A stretch of DNA of 64,000 nt from Citrobacter sp. MGH106 (GTDB lineage: Bacteria > Pseudomonadota > Gammaproteobacteria > Enterobacterales > Enterobacteriaceae). The position numbers were made by a program, and so were the translations under genes. Positions 62,689 to 64,000 of the stretch are shown here, in pieces. How positions within the stretch are numbered: position 1 is the first letter of the stretch; each line of letters starts with the position of its first letter. The notes beneath the pieces were generated by a model. It worked only from the letters and a program-made list of their open reading frames with translations, did no database searches and had not been told where the DNA came from. The stretch covers positions 806,001 to 870,000 of the forward strand of contig NZ_KQ089822.1 of the NCBI RefSeq assembly GCF_001037495.1. The letters are read 5' to 3'.

Positions 62689-63672
62689 TTAGAAACCGAG
62701 TGATTGTGCGTTATCTTTGGTGACTTCGAGGATCTTGTTAAAGCGGATCACTTTTTTCTCCATGTCGACATCGGCTTTCCCTAAACTATCGATACTCAGA
62801 TCGGCGTTGACTTCTTTACCCTGCAACAGTTGATCTGCAACCGTGACCAGTGCGTAGCCAGCGTCTTTCGGATCCCACAGCAGCGCTTTTTTGATATCGC
62901 CGCGCATCAGGTAAGGTGCAGCCTGTGCTGGCATGGCGATACCAACAACGGCAATCTTGTCTTTAGCACGTTTTTTCTGAACGGCCTGACCTGCTCCGAT
63001 AGGACCCAGTGAGCCGAAACCAATGATGCCTTTCATCTGCGGATAGGTTTTCATCAGATCCAGCGTAGTGGAGTAGGATTTATCGATACTCTCCGCTACT
63101 GGCAGGCGCGAAGTGACTTCAAACATCTCAGGGTATTTTTCTTTCTGATATTTAATCGCGTAGTCAGCCCATGCGTTATGCAGCGGCACCGTCAGCGAGC
63201 CTACATAGATGGCATAACCGCCTTTGCCGCCCATATTTTTTGCCAGCTCATCGACGTTGGCCTGTGCGTATTTTTCACTGTCGATGGTTTCGATATCCCA
63301 CTGACCAATTTGCTCGTCCGGGGATTCGTGGGTCAGAACGACAATGCCTTTCTCGCGAGCTTTTTTCAGGACAGGCTCAAGGACCTTGGCGTCATTCGGC
63401 ACTACGATTATCGCGTTGACGTTTTTGGCGATCAGATCTTCAATCACTTTTACTTGTTGAGCCGGATCCGGCGTAGAAGGACCGGTCTGGTAAGCATTTA
63501 CATCCAATTTTTTTGCTGCTTCATTGACGCCAGTTTCCATGCGGTTAAACCATGGAATACCGGTGACTTTAGCAACCACAGCAATCTCATATTTTTCCGC
63601 CGCAAAGGACGTACCGGACAACATGCATGCAGAAACCAGGGTTGCACTGAGTAATGCGAGTTTGAATTTCAT
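62689..63672 (-). CDS. Periplasmic sugar-binding protein of ABC transporter
   Basis: A 327-residue type I solute-binding protein (Peripla_BP_4; RbsB/LsrB/RhaS relatives). Signal peptide MKFKLALLSATLVSACMLSGTSFA, mature start AEKYEIAVVAKVTG. VSAC looks like a lipobox, but a better signal peptidase I site (SFA-AEK) follows. Core features: PWFNRMETGVNEAAKKL, the hinge block NAIIVVPND, and VLTHESPD. It is the first gene of the operon, and its closest families bind furanose or AI-2-like sugars. The ligand here is unknown. Confidence 0.92.
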   Translation of the reverse strand: MKFKLALLSATLVSACMLSGTSFAAEKYEIAVVAKVTGIPWFNRMETGVNEAAKKLDVNAYQTGPSTPDPAQQVKVIEDLIAKNVNAIIVVPNDAKVLEPVLKKAREKGIVVLTHESPDEQIGQWDIETIDSEKYAQANVDELAKNMGGKGGYAIYVGSLTVPLHNAWADYAIKYQKEKYPEMFEVTSRLPVAESIDKSYSTTLDLMKTYPQMKGIIGFGSLGPIGAGQAVQKKRAKDKIAVVGIAMPAQAAPYLMRGDIKKALLWDPKDAGYALVTVADQLLQGKEVNADLSIDSLGKADVDMEKKVIRFNKILEVTKDNAQSLGF

Positions 63673-63799
63673 AGTTGTACCTTTAGTAGGGGGCAGGGCA
63701 TGTCACGGCGTGAAGTTAACAACGAATGGAAGAGGGAATGAATCATAAGTTTGGTAAATGTGATCTGTGCCCGTTTTTGTGATTTTTTAGATAAATAAT

Positions 63800-63818
63800 G
63801 GTTAAATTTTGGTTAAAT
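63800..63818. repeat. GGTTAAAT direct repeat
   Basis: GGTTAAAT occurs at 63800-63807 and 63811-63818, 11 bp apart (one helical turn). A related GGTTGA follows at 63825-63830. The phasing suits a protein that contacts one DNA face. Confidence 0.5.
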
Positions 63819-63838
63819 ATGAATGGTTGAGCATTCAT
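63819..63838. promoter_or_regulatory. Palindrome upstream of the sugar ABC operon (candidate operator)
   Basis: ATGAATG-N6-CATTCAT: seven-base perfect arms, total 20 bp. It is about 150-166 bp before the binding-protein start. The size fits a LacI- or DeoR-type dimer; no regulator gene is inside the window, so it may be encoded just to the right. Confidence 0.5.
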
Positions 63839-64000
63839 GCACTTCAATTATTTGTTAATAAACAATTAAAGAGAAACCATTAATTAACAATTGATTATCA
63901 TTTTCCTTAAGCTAGTGCCTCATGGAAGCATTTTTGCCTTTATCGTCGGGAAACAAAATTTCAAAATTGAGAACTGAATCGAGACCACAAAGAGGGGCTA

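Larger units (their letters stand above)
63673..64000. promoter_or_regulatory. Regulatory region of the sugar ABC operon
   Basis: A 328-bp AT-rich stretch without a supported gene; the next gene to the right is outside the window. It holds a half CRP-like site (AAATGTGATCTGTG, from 63756), a GGTTAAAT direct repeat, and the palindrome listed separately. A minus-strand TATGAT (63742-63747) is a possible -10 without a good -35. Confidence 0.5.

Noticed and set aside
62689-63672. Lipoprotein anchoring of the ABC binding protein
   Set aside because: VSAC resembles a lipobox, but it sits inside a hydrophobic core followed by a normal SFA-AEK cleavage site, as in other Gram-negative soluble binding proteins.
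63756-63777. Full CRP site upstream of the sugar ABC operon
   Set aside because: One half (AAATGTGATCT) is perfect, the other half does not match, and the distance to the only -10 candidate is not a usual activation distance.

Overview
The window is a 64 kb chromosomal stretch from an Enterobacteriaceae bacterium close to Escherichia and Citrobacter. Gene order and protein sequences follow the Escherichia coli block trxC-yfiF-ung-grcA-eamB-yfiE-srmB-trmN-nadB-rpoE-rseABC-lepAB-rnc-era-recO-pdxJ-acpS-yfhL-yfhH-pgpC-tadA-mltF-purL-glmY-glrK-qseG-glrR-glnB-hmp-glyA-yphA almost gene for gene. Residues differ from K-12 often enough that this is not E. coli K-12, and I cannot fix the species from sequence alone. 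No tRNA, rRNA, CRISPR array, prophage or insertion sequence was seen.

Layout. 1-18732 is housekeeping: thioredoxin 2 (cut by the window edge), tRNA/rRNA methyltransferases, uracil-DNA glycosylase, the glycyl-radical spare part GrcA with a perfect FNR box, the sigma-E operon with its autoregulated promoter, the lepAB operon, the RNase III operon with its self-cleavage stem, and pdxJ-acpS. 18788-22020 is an accessory MurNAc cassette: a YfhH (RpiR-type) regulator divergent from a MurNAc-6-phosphate etherase and a MurP-like PTS permease, inserted before pgpC. 22024-36335 is core again: pgpC, tadA, mltF, purL (PurR box), the sRNA glmY with a sigma-54 promoter and GlrR boxes, glrK-qseG-glrR, glnB, hmp (NsrR-like box) and glyA (PurR box).

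37050-54133 replaces the E. coli yph/hca gene content between yphA and hcaT. Six co-directional minus-strand genes form what looks like a whole envelope-spanning glycan pathway: a GPH-type sugar:cation symporter, a cytoplasmic GH36 alpha-galactosidase, an OprD-family outer-membrane porin resembling ChiP, a secreted clan GH-D glycosidase, a small ChiQ-like lipoprotein and a large cytoplasmic GH2 glycosidase with a discoidin-type C-terminal domain. Upstream lies the ROK regulator yphH, divergent from yphG (mutarotase-like plus TPR) and an aldose-epimerase-family gene. A 29-bp interrupted palindrome sits just upstream of the symporter gene.

54222-56642 holds hcaT and csiE as in E. coli, but the hca dioxygenase operon is absent. 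56884-63672 is a second sugar operon on the minus strand: a periplasmic binding protein, an ABC ATPase, two permeases, an FGGY pentulose-type kinase and a stand-alone SIS-domain protein. The likely scheme is import, phosphorylation, then isomerisation. The SIS protein lacks two of the four residues I recall as catalytic in arabinose-5-phosphate isomerase, so its reaction is open. A 20-bp palindrome upstream of the binding-protein gene is a candidate operator.
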